Counted from the first letter of the stretch, positions 33,992 to 43,474 are shown. The stretch: DNA of 43,819 nucleotides from Benthicola sp964195715 (GCA_964195715.1 CAXMRU010000217.1:1-43819), one strand, 5' to 3'. The notes: generated from the letters alone by a model not told the origin. A program made the numbers and translations.

Positions 33992-34735
33992 TCACCTCTC
34001 GTCGCTCGGTGATTTCGACTCGTCCCGGACTGGCTCGAGAACACCCGAAGACAGCCGCCAAATCCCATCCGTACGTGCCGCGAGCGCGGAGTTGTGGGTC
34101 ACCACGACCATGGCCGTGCCATGATCGCGGACCAGATCGAACAGCACCTCGTGGAGCATCTCGCTCGTGTCGAGATCGAGATTTCCGGAAGGCTCGTCGG
34201 CAAGCAGGACGGGGGGTTCGTTGGCGAGAGCCCGCGCTGCGGCGACCCTTTGCTGCTCTCCACCAGACAGCTTGCCGGGTGGGTGGCTCGACCGATCGGC
34301 CAGGCCCACCCGGTCCAGGAGCTCCAGCGCTCGTTTCCGGGCCAAGTCACGCGAGACGCCGGCAATCACCTGCGGCATCATCACGTTCTCGAGAGCTGTG
34401 AAGTCACGCAGAAGGTGATGGAACTGGAATACGAAGCCCACGTAAAGGTTACGAATGCGTGCGAGGTCCACGTCGTCGAGGTTGGCGAGGTCGCGACCGC
34501 CGAGGGCTACGTTTCCCGATGTCGGTAGATCCAGCCCCCCGAGTATGTGCAGCAGTGTGGACTTGCCCGATCCGCTCGGGCCGACGATCGACACGGTCTC
34601 TCCGCGCCAGAGCTGAAAGTCGACACCCTTCAGGACCGTGATCTCCCCGCCGTCCGCTCCGGCGAAGCTCCGATGCACGTCGACGGCCGAAACAGCCGGA
34701 GCGATCGACGGCCCCTCGTTCACCGCATCACTCAT
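33992..34735 (-). CDS. lolD: Lipoprotein-releasing ABC transporter ATPase LolD
   Basis: This 247-residue ATP-binding subunit powers release of lipoproteins from the inner membrane. Walker A GPSGSGKST (52-60), Q-loop FQFHHLL, signature LSGGEQQRV and Walker B VLLADEPSGNLD are all visible, and the LolD/MacB group is indicated by RIRNLYVGFVFQ. It overlaps the stop of the upstream lolC/E gene by eight bases, which supports them working as one transporter. Confidence 0.93.
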   Translation of the reverse strand: MSDAVNEGPSIAPAVSAVDVHRSFAGADGGEITVLKGVDFQLWRGETVSIVGPSGSGKSTLLHILGGLDLPTSGNVALGGRDLANLDDVDLARIRNLYVGFVFQFHHLLRDFTALENVMMPQVIAGVSRDLARKRALELLDRVGLADRSSHPPGKLSGGEQQRVAAARALANEPPVLLADEPSGNLDLDTSEMLHEVLFDLVRDHGTAMVVVTHNSALAARTDGIWRLSSGVLEPVRDESKSPSDER

Positions 34736-36011
34736 GGCGGATCGCTTCGACGGGAGTGTAGTCGGCGGCGCGACGGGCTGGATAAATGGTGGCCAGGAAC
34801 GCGATGGCCAGAGACGCCAGCACGATCAGTCCGACATCAAGCGGATTCGTGTCTACCGGCAAGTGGTCGATGAAGTAGACGTCTCCGGGCAGTGTGATGA
34901 ACTGGTAGCGGTCGAGAAGCCACGACAGGGCCAGTCCGAGACCCGTTCCGACCGAGGTGCCGACGAGCCCGATCACCACTCCCTGGAGCACAAAGATCCG
35001 AGTGATGTTCGAAGCGGTCAGGCCCATTGCCCGAAGGATCCCGATCTCGCGCACCTTGTCCGTCACGACCATGATCAGGGTCGATACGATGTTGAAGGAG
35101 GCCACGAGCACGATCAGCAGCAGGATGATGCCCATCGCGAACTTCTCGAGCTTGAGCGCGGAGAACAGGCTCGCGTTCTGTCTCTGCCAATCGTCCACCG
35201 AGTAGGGGAAACCGAGCGAGTCCCGGATGCGCGAGGCCACTTCCCCGCTGTTCCACGGATCGCGGACGTTGAACTCGACTCCGGTCACCGCTCGTCCCAT
35301 GCGCAGGAGGCTCTGAGCCGATTCGAGGGCCACGTACGCGAACTTCGTATCGTACTGATAGAGTCCCGTCTCGAAGATGCCAGTGACCTCGTAGAGTCGC
35401 ATCTGCGGCTGAATACCCGTCGGAGTAAGCTCCGCGCCCTGGAACGAAACGACCGTGACGGTCTTGCCCGGGTACAGGTTGAGCCTGTCGGCCAGGGTCG
35501 CCCCGAGCACGATCCCGGGCCGACCCGACTCGGTCTCGCCGAACGGCATGGATCCGGAGGTCAATCGCTCGTCGACCTCGGTCACCGAGAGCGAGACGGA
35601 GTCGCCGGCGATCCCGCGCAGTACGGCCCCCTCGGAGTAGCTGCCGCCCGGCACGTTGAGGCCAACTTCCGTGTAGATGAAGGGCGCAGCGGCCGTCACG
35701 TCGGGGTCGTCGCTGACCCTACCGAGCACGGACTCCCAACTCTCCATCCGCACGGCCTCTCCTATCTCGAGCACCATGCCGTGCGAATTGGCACCCAGGA
35801 TCTTCTCGCGCAGGTCCGTCTGCAGGCCCGACATGACCCCGATCACTACGATGAGGGCCATCACGCCGACGGATACTCCTCCGATCGCGATGAGGGTTAT
35901 GAGCGACAGGAATCCCCTCCCCCTCCGACTCGACAGGTAGCGCCGCGCCACGAACCAATCGAGAGAGCGGTCCGTCCGCCGGTCACGCTGGCTGCTCTCA
36001 GGTGGACTCAT
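34728..36011 (-). CDS. LolC/LolE-family lipoprotein export permease
   Basis: The 427-residue inner-membrane protein has one N-terminal helix, a large periplasmic domain (about residues 65-280) and three C-terminal helices, the FtsX/MacB-like fold of LolC and LolE. The motif MGLTASNITRIFVLQG and a final PARRAADYTPVEAIRHE are typical. Only one such gene is present next to lolD, so the transporter is probably a homodimer with LolD (LolF-type) or pairs with a second gene elsewhere. The ATG at 36011 overlaps the lysS stop by 14 bases. Confidence 0.92.
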   Translation of the reverse strand: MSPPESSQRDRRTDRSLDWFVARRYLSSRRGRGFLSLITLIAIGGVSVGVMALIVVIGVMSGLQTDLREKILGANSHGMVLEIGEAVRMESWESVLGRVSDDPDVTAAAPFIYTEVGLNVPGGSYSEGAVLRGIAGDSVSLSVTEVDERLTSGSMPFGETESGRPGIVLGATLADRLNLYPGKTVTVVSFQGAELTPTGIQPQMRLYEVTGIFETGLYQYDTKFAYVALESAQSLLRMGRAVTGVEFNVRDPWNSGEVASRIRDSLGFPYSVDDWQRQNASLFSALKLEKFAMGIILLLIVLVASFNIVSTLIMVVTDKVREIGILRAMGLTASNITRIFVLQGVVIGLVGTSVGTGLGLALSWLLDRYQFITLPGDVYFIDHLPVDTNPLDVGLIVLASLAIAFLATIYPARRAADYTPVEAIRHE

Positions 36012-37566
36012 CGTCCCTCAGAATCGGGTACAGGATTACCTCTCGAATGGTTGGTTTGTCTGTCAGGAGCATTACGAGCCGATCGACACCCATGCCCAAG
36101 CCTCCTGTGGGAGGAAGCCCGTACTCGAGGGCCCTGACGTAGTCCTCATCCAGGGTCTGCGCCTCGGCATCACCCGCGGCGCGAGCCGTGGCCTGCTGCG
36201 CGAAACGGTCCCACTGGTCGATCGGATCGTTGAGCTCACTGAAGGCGTTCACCAGCTCACTGCCTGCGACGATGACTTCGAAGCGCTCTGCGAGCTCCGG
36301 GTCTCCGCGCTTCGGCTTGGCGAGCGGGCTCATCTCGATCGGATAGTCGAAGACGATCGTCGGATTCACCAACTCGGGCTCGACCCAATTGGAGAAAACG
36401 ACATCCAGAAGCTTGGTGCGCCCAAGCTCGCCAGCGTCGCCGCGGTTTGCCTCGCGGACCCGCCGCCGCAGCTCCTCGGTATCGGCGGTACGGGCATCGA
36501 ACCCCGCGAAGTTCTCGATTGCATCGTAGAAGGCGATCCGTCGCCACGGTCGGGCGAGGTTCACGGTATGTCCCGAGTACTCGATCTCGAGGCGTCCCAG
36601 GACCGCGAGCGCCGTCTCCGTTACCAGATGCTCGGCCGTGTCCATCATCGTCTGATAGTCGGCGTAGGCTTTGTACAGCTCGAGCATCGTGAACTCGGGA
36701 TTGTGCGTCCGATCAATCCCCTCATTGCGGAAGTTCTTTGAGATCTCGTACACCCGATCGAGCTGGCCGACGATGAGGCGCTTGAGGTACAGCTCGTCGG
36801 CGATCCTGAGATATAGAGCTCGGTCGAGCGCGTGATGGTGCGTCGTGAAGGGCCGGGCGAAGGCTCCTCCATACAACGGCTGAAGTATGGGGGTTTCGAC
36901 CTCGACGTACCCATCCGCATCAAGAAGGGCGCGAAGCGTCGATGTAATCCGGGCACGGGTCAGGAACACGTCCCTGACGTCCGGGTTCACTGCCAGGTCG
37001 GCATACCGCTGGCGATAGCGGCTCTCGACATCGGAGAACCCGCTGTGGACGATCGTTTCGCCTTCTTCCGTGACCTCTGTCTTGCCCATGGGGAGCGGGC
37101 GCATCGACTTGGCCAGTAACACCAGCTTTTGTACCCGGACCGTGGTCTCACCGGTACGTGTGCGAAACAGGGGCCCTTCGACGCCGATCCAATCCCCCAG
37201 GTCGAGGAGCTTGCGGATCTCATGCTCCGTCTCGGTGAGGTCGTCGCTGCGCAGGTAGACCTGTAGCCGCCCCGAGCGGTCTCCAAGGTGAGCGAAGGCG
37301 CTCTTTCCCATGTCTCGGAGTGAGATTAAACGGCCCGCGACCCTGACGTGCGGTCCCTCGTCCTCCTCCCCCATCTTCGACAGTGCCGATGCCAGATCGT
37401 CGGAAGGATCGAACGAGTATGCGTATGCCGGCACTCCGATATCGCGGAGTCTCTCGAGCTTCGCGTAACGGTCCCGTATGGGCTTCGGCCGTTCCGGCGC
37501 CTCGTACCACTCCCGGATGGGCAGACCGTCCCTCAGCCCCGGCTGGTCTTCGGGTGCCACGGTCAC
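35998..37566 (-). CDS. lysS: Lysyl-tRNA synthetase, class II
   Basis: This enzyme charges tRNA-Lys. The 522-residue protein has an N-terminal OB-fold anticodon-binding domain (around VRVAGRLISLRDMGKSAF) and the class II core with motif 2 (KNFRNEGIDRTHNPEFTMLE) and motif 3 (GLGMGVDRLVMLLT). The region from about 310 contains the usual lysine-binding elements. The start is GTG at 37566, overlapping the prfB stop as GTGA, so release factor 2 and lysyl-tRNA synthetase are coupled. This prfB-lysS order is common. Confidence 0.97.
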   Translation of the reverse strand: MTVAPEDQPGLRDGLPIREWYEAPERPKPIRDRYAKLERLRDIGVPAYAYSFDPSDDLASALSKMGEEDEGPHVRVAGRLISLRDMGKSAFAHLGDRSGRLQVYLRSDDLTETEHEIRKLLDLGDWIGVEGPLFRTRTGETTVRVQKLVLLAKSMRPLPMGKTEVTEEGETIVHSGFSDVESRYRQRYADLAVNPDVRDVFLTRARITSTLRALLDADGYVEVETPILQPLYGGAFARPFTTHHHALDRALYLRIADELYLKRLIVGQLDRVYEISKNFRNEGIDRTHNPEFTMLELYKAYADYQTMMDTAEHLVTETALAVLGRLEIEYSGHTVNLARPWRRIAFYDAIENFAGFDARTADTEELRRRVREANRGDAGELGRTKLLDVVFSNWVEPELVNPTIVFDYPIEMSPLAKPKRGDPELAERFEVIVAGSELVNAFSELNDPIDQWDRFAQQATARAAGDAEAQTLDEDYVRALEYGLPPTGGLGMGVDRLVMLLTDKPTIREVILYPILRDDEST

Positions 37567-38670
37567 GTGGCTCCTTTCCGTCGCAGGAAGGCCTCGATGA
37601 AGCCGTGTATGTCTCCATCTAGAACGCCATCGACGTTACCGACTTCGAGATTCGTTCGGTGGTCCTTGACCATTGTGTATGGCTGCAGAACGTACGATCG
37701 GATCTGGTTGCCCCATGCTATTTCCGTCTTGGAGTCCTCGATCGCCTGCCGTTCAGCTTCCTTCTCCTCCATCGCGCGCTGATACAGCGCCGCTTGAAGC
37801 ATCTTCATCGCCTTCGCACGGTTCTTGTGCTGGCTTCGCTGCTGCTGACACGATACCACCACGCCGGTCGGGATATGAGTGATGCGGACCGCCGAGTCCG
37901 TCTTGTTCACGTGCTGTCCACCGGCTCCCGAAGCGCGGTACGTATCGACCCTCAGGTCCGAGTCGTCGATCTCGATCTCGATGTCATCATCTACTTCGGG
38001 ATAGACGAAGACGGAGGCGAAAGAGGTGTGTCGACGTCCCTGGGCGTCGAACGGAGAGATCCGGACCAACCGGTGAACGCCGGACTCAGCGCCCAGGTAC
38101 CCGAACGCATGATCCCCCCGGACTTCGAGCGTAGCTGACTTGATCCCTGCCTCATCGCCCGGCTGAAGCTCCAGAAGTTCGACGGAATAACCCCGCCGCT
38201 CCGCGTACCGGGAGTACATTCGCAACAGCATTTCGGCCCAGTCCTGGGACTCGGTGCCACCAGCGCCCGGATGAATGGCCAGGAGGGCCGACCGGTGGGC
38301 ATCGGGACCGCGCAGCATGTTGCGAATCTCGAGTCCGACCAGGCCTTCCTCGACCGCCGCTGTTTCGCGCTCGAGCTCAGCCGCGAGCTCTTCGTCTTCC
38401 GCTTCGGCCAGGAGATCGGTGAATTCGGTCAGGTCCTCGATTCGACCCGAAAGGGCGTGCCACGGCTCCGTCCAGTTCTTCAGTGCGTTAGCTCGGTCGA
38501 TGACCTCCCGGGCGGATTCGGGCAGGTCCCAGAATCCGGGGCTCGCCATCCGCTGCTCGAGTTCGGAAAGCTTCGCTTCTTTCGACTCAAGGTCAAAGAA
38601 ACCCCCGTAGCTCGTCGAGCCTTCGCCTCAATCCGTTTATCTGTTCGAGCTTTGCCTCGGATACTGCCAT
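37563..38670 (-). CDS. prfB: Peptide chain release factor 2, with programmed +1 frameshift
   Basis: RF2 terminates translation at UAA and UGA. The gene starts at ATG 38670 (GGGAG nine bases upstream), reads 25 codons and meets an in-frame TGA at 38593-38595. The context is GGGGG, three bases, CTT TGA C, the same slippery site as E. coli prfB, so ribosomes shift +1 at CTT and continue from GAC 38594. The joined product is 368 residues. The anticodon-like SPF and catalytic GGQ (SGAGGQHVN) motifs are present. Low RF2 raises shifting, so the gene is autoregulated. A reading from ATG 38549 alone would lose the N-terminus. Confidence 0.95.
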
Positions 38671-38697
38671 TCGATACGCTCCCTGGCCACCATTCCA

Positions 38698-38771
38698 GGA
38701 CGGCTTTGTCGCGCGCCGTCCGCCTTGCCAAAGACGGGGCTCCCGCCGCCGGCGAGAAACCCCATCTTGGC
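38698..38771. repeat. Two tandem hairpins in the prfB leader
   Basis: The first is GGACGGC/GCCGTCC (38698-38721, ten-base loop). The second is a longer imperfect stem pairing 38727-38739 with 38760-38771 around a GC-rich inner region. Both lie between rnr and prfB. They may end rnr transcription or shape the prfB leader; no strong T-run follows on either strand. Confidence 0.45.
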
Positions 38772-38797
38772 GAGTCTAGCCGGGGCTATTCTCCGGG

Positions 38798-40909
38798 TCA
38801 AGCGGTACTCCCCGCCAGCTCAAGGTCTATGGTTCGTGTCTCTGTGTCGACCCTCGCGACCTGAACGTTGATTCTGTCGCCGAGACGGTATCGAGTCCGG
38901 GTCCGGCGGCCTACGACGGAATGAGCATCCGGGTCGAACATGTAGTAATCGTCCACGAGCGATCCAAGCCGCACGAGTCCTTCCGCAAACACCTGGTCCA
39001 ACATCACGAACAGTCCGAAGCTGGTCACGCCGCTGATCGTGCCCGGCAACTCGTCTCCGACGTGACGCTGCATGTACTGGATCTTCTTCGCGTCCACGGA
39101 CTCCCTCTCGGCCTCCTGAGCCCGGCGCTCCATAGCCGACGCATGTCGAGCCACTGCGGTCAGCACATCCGGGTCAGCCCGGGCAGAGGATGCATTGAGC
39201 CAGCGGACGACCGCGCGATGAACCCCCAGATCCGGATACCGGCGGATGGGAGACGTGAAGTGAACGTAGGCCTCCGAGGCGAGTCCGAAATGGCCCACGT
39301 TAGTGGTGGAATAGCGGGCCCGGCGCATCGAGCGCAGGGTCACGGTCGAGATCAGATACTCGTGGGGTTGCCCGCTGGCCTCGCTTACAAGTCGTGCCAG
39401 GTCCGAGGGTCGGACCGTGCTGGCCGGGAGCGACTGGCCGAAGAAGGCAGCCAGTTCACGAAGGCTCTGAATACGGTCGGGATCAGGCTCCTCGTGGATT
39501 CGATAGATGAGGGGGAGTTCCTGGTCGAGTCCCAGCCGGGCCACAGTCTCGTTAGCCAGGATCATCAAGTCCTCGACGATGCGGTGCGCTTCCAGCCGTA
39601 GACGCGCACGAATCTCCAGTGGTTGGCCCCTGTCGTCCAGGACCACTTCAGCCTCCGGGATCGCGAAGTCGATTGCGCCGGCCGTGGCTCGAGCCTCGCG
39701 AAGCTCTCTCGCGACGGAGGACAGGTCGCTCAGAGCCCGTGCCAGCTCCCGCTCCTGGGCACTTGCCCGCGCCGGATCATCGAGCAGGTCCTGAGCCGTC
39801 TCGTAGGCCAGACGGTGTGCGCTCCGGATGACGCCCCGAACGACCCGCCTGTCCCGAATCACCTTCCGCTCGTCGACCGAAAAGACCACGGACAACGTCA
39901 GGCGATCCTTGCCGGGTACCAGAGAGCACAGGCCCGAGGACAGCTCTTCGGGGAGCATGGGTATCACCCGGTCCACGAGATACACGCTTGTGCCCCGCTC
40001 GAGCGCCTCCCTGTCGATATTACTTCCCTCCTTGACGTACCACGACACGTCGGCGATGTGGATGGCCACTTCCATCCCGTCACCGGTCCGGCGTACGGAA
40101 AGGGCGTCGTCGTGGTCCTTCGCGTTTGCCGGATCGATCGTAAAGCAGAGAACGTCGCGAAAGTCCTCCCGGCCTGTGAGATCCTCGGGACGGAGTCCCC
40201 GGCGAGCGATCTTGTTCGCCTCGCGAGCCACGTCCGGCGGGAATTCGATCGGTAGTTGCTGTCCGAGAATGATGGAGAGCACGTCCAGCCCCGGGTCACC
40301 GGGCCGTCCTAGCACCTGCTTCACCGATCCGACCGGGCGCAGCTCTCCTTTTCCCCACTCGCTCAGCTCGACGAGTACGATGTCGCCGTCAGAGGCGCCT
40401 TCCCGGACAGCTGCCGGCACAAAAATGTCGGTGGGCAGAGGCGGTTCCTGGGGCGCGACGATGCCATATCCCTTTCGATCGTGGTAGACGCCGACGACCT
40501 GGTCCCACGCCCGCTCGAGCACGCGGACAAGGCGCCCCTCGGGATTGCGCCCCGGAGTGTGCTTTTCGACGCGAACGGCCACACGGTCGCCGTTGACCGC
40601 CGAGCCGAGGTGCCTGCGAGGGACGAACACGTCGTCCCCTCCCGCCTCTTCCGGAACTACGAATCCGTCTCCGGCTCGCGTCACGTCGACAGTCCCGGTG
40701 ACGATCTGGAAGCTTCCGGGGAGGGTGTATCTTCCCTTCCTCTGCCGGAATACCTCTCCGTCTCTCTCCATCGCGCGCAGGCGCCTCCGAAACGCCCGGT
40801 AGAAGTGCGTGTCGACTTTAAGGCGTCGGGCGAGATCTCGTGTCGGCAGGGGCCCGTGAGCCTTCGCGAGCGCTTCGAGAATGTCGGACCGTCTTGGGAT
40901 TTCGGTCAT
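38798..40909 (-). CDS. rnr: Ribonuclease R
   Basis: This processive 3'-to-5' exoribonuclease degrades structured RNA and helps rRNA quality control. The 703-residue protein has an N-terminal winged-helix part (DILEALAKAHGPL), two cold-shock domains, the RNB catalytic domain with the metal-binding FTIDPANAKDHDDAL, and a C-terminal S1 domain (GTISGVTSFGLFVMLDQ). It starts 22 bases after the PorV-like gene. The S1 domain is the last element, without the lysine-rich tail of the E. coli enzyme. Confidence 0.96.
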   Translation of the reverse strand: MTEIPRRSDILEALAKAHGPLPTRDLARRLKVDTHFYRAFRRRLRAMERDGEVFRQRKGRYTLPGSFQIVTGTVDVTRAGDGFVVPEEAGGDDVFVPRRHLGSAVNGDRVAVRVEKHTPGRNPEGRLVRVLERAWDQVVGVYHDRKGYGIVAPQEPPLPTDIFVPAAVREGASDGDIVLVELSEWGKGELRPVGSVKQVLGRPGDPGLDVLSIILGQQLPIEFPPDVAREANKIARRGLRPEDLTGREDFRDVLCFTIDPANAKDHDDALSVRRTGDGMEVAIHIADVSWYVKEGSNIDREALERGTSVYLVDRVIPMLPEELSSGLCSLVPGKDRLTLSVVFSVDERKVIRDRRVVRGVIRSAHRLAYETAQDLLDDPARASAQERELARALSDLSSVARELREARATAGAIDFAIPEAEVVLDDRGQPLEIRARLRLEAHRIVEDLMILANETVARLGLDQELPLIYRIHEEPDPDRIQSLRELAAFFGQSLPASTVRPSDLARLVSEASGQPHEYLISTVTLRSMRRARYSTTNVGHFGLASEAYVHFTSPIRRYPDLGVHRAVVRWLNASSARADPDVLTAVARHASAMERRAQEAERESVDAKKIQYMQRHVGDELPGTISGVTSFGLFVMLDQVFAEGLVRLGSLVDDYYMFDPDAHSVVGRRTRTRYRLGDRINVQVARVDTETRTIDLELAGSTA

Positions 40910-40931
40910 TCGGAAGTGTGTCCGCTCTGGT

Positions 40932-41930
40932 TCAGAACCGGAAGGCCAGGGTCAGCTGGAAAGGAGAGTCTGAGTCGAAGCCGGAGAAGTCATCGAAGGC
41001 GCGCCCCAGGTCGAACAGCAGGCGGTCGTACCGGAGGCCGATACCGAGCGCCGGGCCCCGCCGGCCTGCAGCCGTCCATGCGTAGCCCCCACGCACGTAT
41101 AGAATGCCGCGCAGGGACGCCTCCGCACCAAGATAACCCTCAAGGTCATCGAATTCTGAAAAGGTCTGCTGGATATCAACTTGAATGACCACTCCAAAGC
41201 GACGCTCGTCGGGAAAGAAGGCCCGCTTGGCGTCGAGGGAGGCGCCTACGCGTAATCGCGCAGGCATGGGATCGCTGGTGCTTCCGCCCGCAAACTTGAT
41301 CCCGGGGCCCAGATTTCGGAGGACGGCACCCAGTGCCAGGCCAGGTGCAGCCGAGATGTCCGCGACGACTCCGAGATCAAAGGCGTGTCCCACGGAGCTA
41401 CCGTCGTAGGTCTCACACTCGCCCGAGCAGGCCGAGGAAAGCCGCAACAGCTTGTAGTTGAGACCGAGATCGACGTCCGCCGAGAGTCCGTATCCTGCCG
41501 TGAGAATCAGGGCCCCATCGTCCAGGTCTATTGTGCCCAGATCCTGGTTGGCGGCGTCTCGAGCCTCTATGGAGCCCATGTCGAAGTGGTAAAAGGCGAG
41601 GCCGAGGCGAACAGAACTCCAGCGGCCGAGGAACCCGAGGACCTGGGTGGACGTGCCGAAGTCGTTGGCGGCGTGGAAGTAAGCGGAAGAACGCTCGACA
41701 GCCGCCACCGAGGCGGGGTTCCACAGGACCCCTTCCACGTCTCCCCTGGAAGCGGTAACGGCTCCAGCCAGGCCGACGGTACGGGCTCCGATGGGAGTGA
41801 GTAGGAAGCGAGCCGCTTCGCGCGTGGATGATTGTTCCCGCAGAGTCGTCTCAGAGTCCTGCGCCGATACCGGGACGGCCACGAGGGCGAGGAGTGCCGC
41901 CAGCGCGAGGCTAGAAGCCCTCGGCTTCAT
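40932..41930 (-). CDS. PorV/PorQ-family outer-membrane beta-barrel protein
   Basis: This 332-residue protein has a signal peptide (cleavage near VSA-QD, residue 23), repeating amphipathic strands and a C-terminal phenylalanine (LAFRF), the pattern of FadL-like barrels in the PorV/PorQ group. The early block TVGLAGAVTASRGDVEGVLWNPAS is typical. In Bacteroidetes relatives assist type IX secretion, but no other such genes are seen here, so another role such as lipid or protein shuttling is open. It overlaps the Trm112-like gene by 20 bases. Confidence 0.78.
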   Translation of the reverse strand: MKPRASSLALAALLALVAVPVSAQDSETTLREQSSTREAARFLLTPIGARTVGLAGAVTASRGDVEGVLWNPASVAAVERSSAYFHAANDFGTSTQVLGFLGRWSSVRLGLAFYHFDMGSIEARDAANQDLGTIDLDDGALILTAGYGLSADVDLGLNYKLLRLSSACSGECETYDGSSVGHAFDLGVVADISAAPGLALGAVLRNLGPGIKFAGGSTSDPMPARLRVGASLDAKRAFFPDERRFGVVIQVDIQQTFSEFDDLEGYLGAEASLRGILYVRGGYAWTAAGRRGPALGIGLRYDRLLFDLGRAFDDFSGFDSDSPFQLTLAFRF

Positions 41931-42078
41931 CGATCAGCATTACAGGAATCCCGTCCTCGATGCGATAGCGCAGCCGGCACGAGTGGCACCGGAGCTCCTG
42001 TGCCTGTTCCCTGTACTCGAGTTTTCCCTTGCATTTCGGACAGACGAGGATTTCAAGAAGCTTGGGATCGATTGACAT
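41911..42078 (-). CDS. Trm112-family zinc-ribbon protein (YcaR-like)
   Basis: This short 55-residue gene has the family start LLEILVCPKCKGKLEY, zinc cysteines C13, C16, C31 and C34, and the ending GIPVMLIDEA, all typical of the bacterial Trm112/UPF0434 group. Eukaryotic and archaeal Trm112 activates methyltransferases; the bacterial partner is not established. AGGTGA precedes the ATG and contains the era stop codon, so the gene follows era by three bases. It overlaps the PorV-like start. Confidence 0.92.
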   Translation of the reverse strand: MSIDPKLLEILVCPKCKGKLEYREQAQELRCHSCRLRYRIEDGIPVMLIDEAEGF

Positions 42079-42081
42079 AGC

Positions 42082-43008
42082 TCACCTGGGACGGGACGGG
42101 AGATTATACCCGAGTAGCTTAAGGCGACCCGGACGACGCCGCCAGTTAGCTATGACCTTGACCCTCAGGTCGAGGAACACCGGTCGGTCGATCAGGTTCT
42201 CAATCTTGAGCCTCGACTTTCGGCCGATGTCCTTGATCATGCTACCGCCGCGGCCGATCACGATTCCTTTCTGCGACTCCCGCTCGACGTATATGAACGC
42301 GGATATGAACACCGGGTCAGCGGATTCCCTGAACGTGTCGATCTCCACGGCGGTCGCATATGGTACCTCCTCAGAGAGCTCCTCGAAGCACGTCTCGCGT
42401 ATCAGCTCGGCCGCGAAGAACCTCAAGGGGGCAGTCGCGATCTCCTCCACCGGATACAGCGGTGGGCTCTCGGGCAGCAGGTCCATGATGGCCAGGCGAA
42501 GCGCCTCGATGCCTTGGCCCCTCGTGGCGACCGTGGCAACGGCCAGGTGCCACTTGCTTCCTCCAGTCAGGCGGTCCTCAATCGCCGCCAGGGCATCATC
42601 TGTTACCCGATCCACCTTGTTCAGACAAAGAATCGAGGGGACGCCTCGTACGGGAAGGAACGCCTCCGCGTGTTCGACGCTCGGCGTCCACCCGACATCG
42701 ACAACGTATACCAGCACATCAGCGTCGGTCCGGGCACGCTCCGCCTCGGCCCGCATGGACTCGTGCAGGGCATATCGGGGCTCGAGTAATCCTGGTGTAT
42801 CGACGAACACGGCCTGGTGTCGCTCGTCCGAATAGATGCCAAGCAGTCGCTGCCGGGTCGTCTGTGGCTTCGGAGTGACGATGCTGAGGCGCTCACCGAT
42901 CAAGGCGTTCAGCAGCGTGGACTTTCCGACATTCGGAAGCCCGAGGATGGAGCAGATTCCAGCCTTGAAGGAGTCCGCGGATGCGTGTGTAGATGTCGGC
43001 GTTGCCAT
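42082..43008 (-). CDS. era: Ribosome biogenesis GTPase Era
   Basis: Era binds the 3' end of 16S rRNA and assists 30S assembly. The 308-residue reading has the P-loop GLPNVGKS (the usual arginine is leucine), PKPQTTRQRLLGI for switch I, DTPG for G3, NKVD for G4, and a C-terminal KH domain with GIVIGRGGSMIKDIGRKSR. I prefer the ATG at 43008 with a short leader; a GTG at 43041 would add 11 residues. Neither has a convincing ribosome site. The gene leads the era-trm112-porV-rnr run. Confidence 0.95.
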   Translation of the reverse strand: MATPTSTHASADSFKAGICSILGLPNVGKSTLLNALIGERLSIVTPKPQTTRQRLLGIYSDERHQAVFVDTPGLLEPRYALHESMRAEAERARTDADVLVYVVDVGWTPSVEHAEAFLPVRGVPSILCLNKVDRVTDDALAAIEDRLTGGSKWHLAVATVATRGQGIEALRLAIMDLLPESPPLYPVEEIATAPLRFFAAELIRETCFEELSEEVPYATAVEIDTFRESADPVFISAFIYVERESQKGIVIGRGGSMIKDIGRKSRLKIENLIDRPVFLDLRVKVIANWRRRPGRLKLLGYNLPSRPR

Positions 43009-43069
43009 AAGAGGAAGTTGCGGGGCCGAACGCGACCCCACAACCGCTGACGCAGTGATGGACGTGAAA

Positions 43070-43474
43070 CTAACGGCCGGGTCTACGTTGCCGCATGCGA
43101 CTCTGACGTTGCTCCTGAATCTCGGCCTGTATCTTCCCGTACTCCGGTATTTGGTCTTCCGTCAGCAACGCCTCGACCTGCTCGCTGGTCTTCTTCCGCA
43201 GTTCTTCCATCTTGGGGCGCAGTTCCATCATGGCCTCGCGCCCTTCCCCACGGGCGCTTTCAAACATTGCCTGCCCCTTCTCTCCCTGGAAGAGGAGGAT
43301 CGTCCGAATCTCCTCGGTTTGTTCATCCGTCAGGTTGAGACGTACCTGATAAGTTGCGATCAGACTGTCCGTTGCGGCACCAAGGTCCCGTCGCATCGCC
43401 TGCTGGGCGCCGGCGAAGTTCGGCACTGCTGAGAACAGGAGCGCGGCACATACCGCTCCCGTGATCCACTTCAT
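43070..43474 (-). CDS. Spy/CpxP-like periplasmic protein
   Basis: This 134-residue protein has a signal peptide (MKWITGAVCAALLFSAVPNFAG) and a mainly helical mature part bearing two LTxxQ-like motifs (LTDEQ, LTEDQ) and many charged residues, as in Spy and CpxP, periplasmic chaperones of the envelope stress response. The ATG at 43474 is firmly set by GGAGG six bases upstream; an in-frame start at 43666 would include 64 non-secretory residues. It is downstream of the rRNA operon and probably has its own promoter. Confidence 0.78.
   Translation of the reverse strand: MKWITGAVCAALLFSAVPNFAGAQQAMRRDLGAATDSLIATYQVRLNLTDEQTEEIRTILLFQGEKGQAMFESARGEGREAMMELRPKMEELRKKTSEQVEALLTEDQIPEYGKIQAEIQEQRQSRMRQRRPGR

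Noticed and set aside
38549..38670. prfB as a frameshifted pseudogene.
   Set aside because: The break matches the programmed frameshift site exactly and the joined product has normal length and intact motifs.
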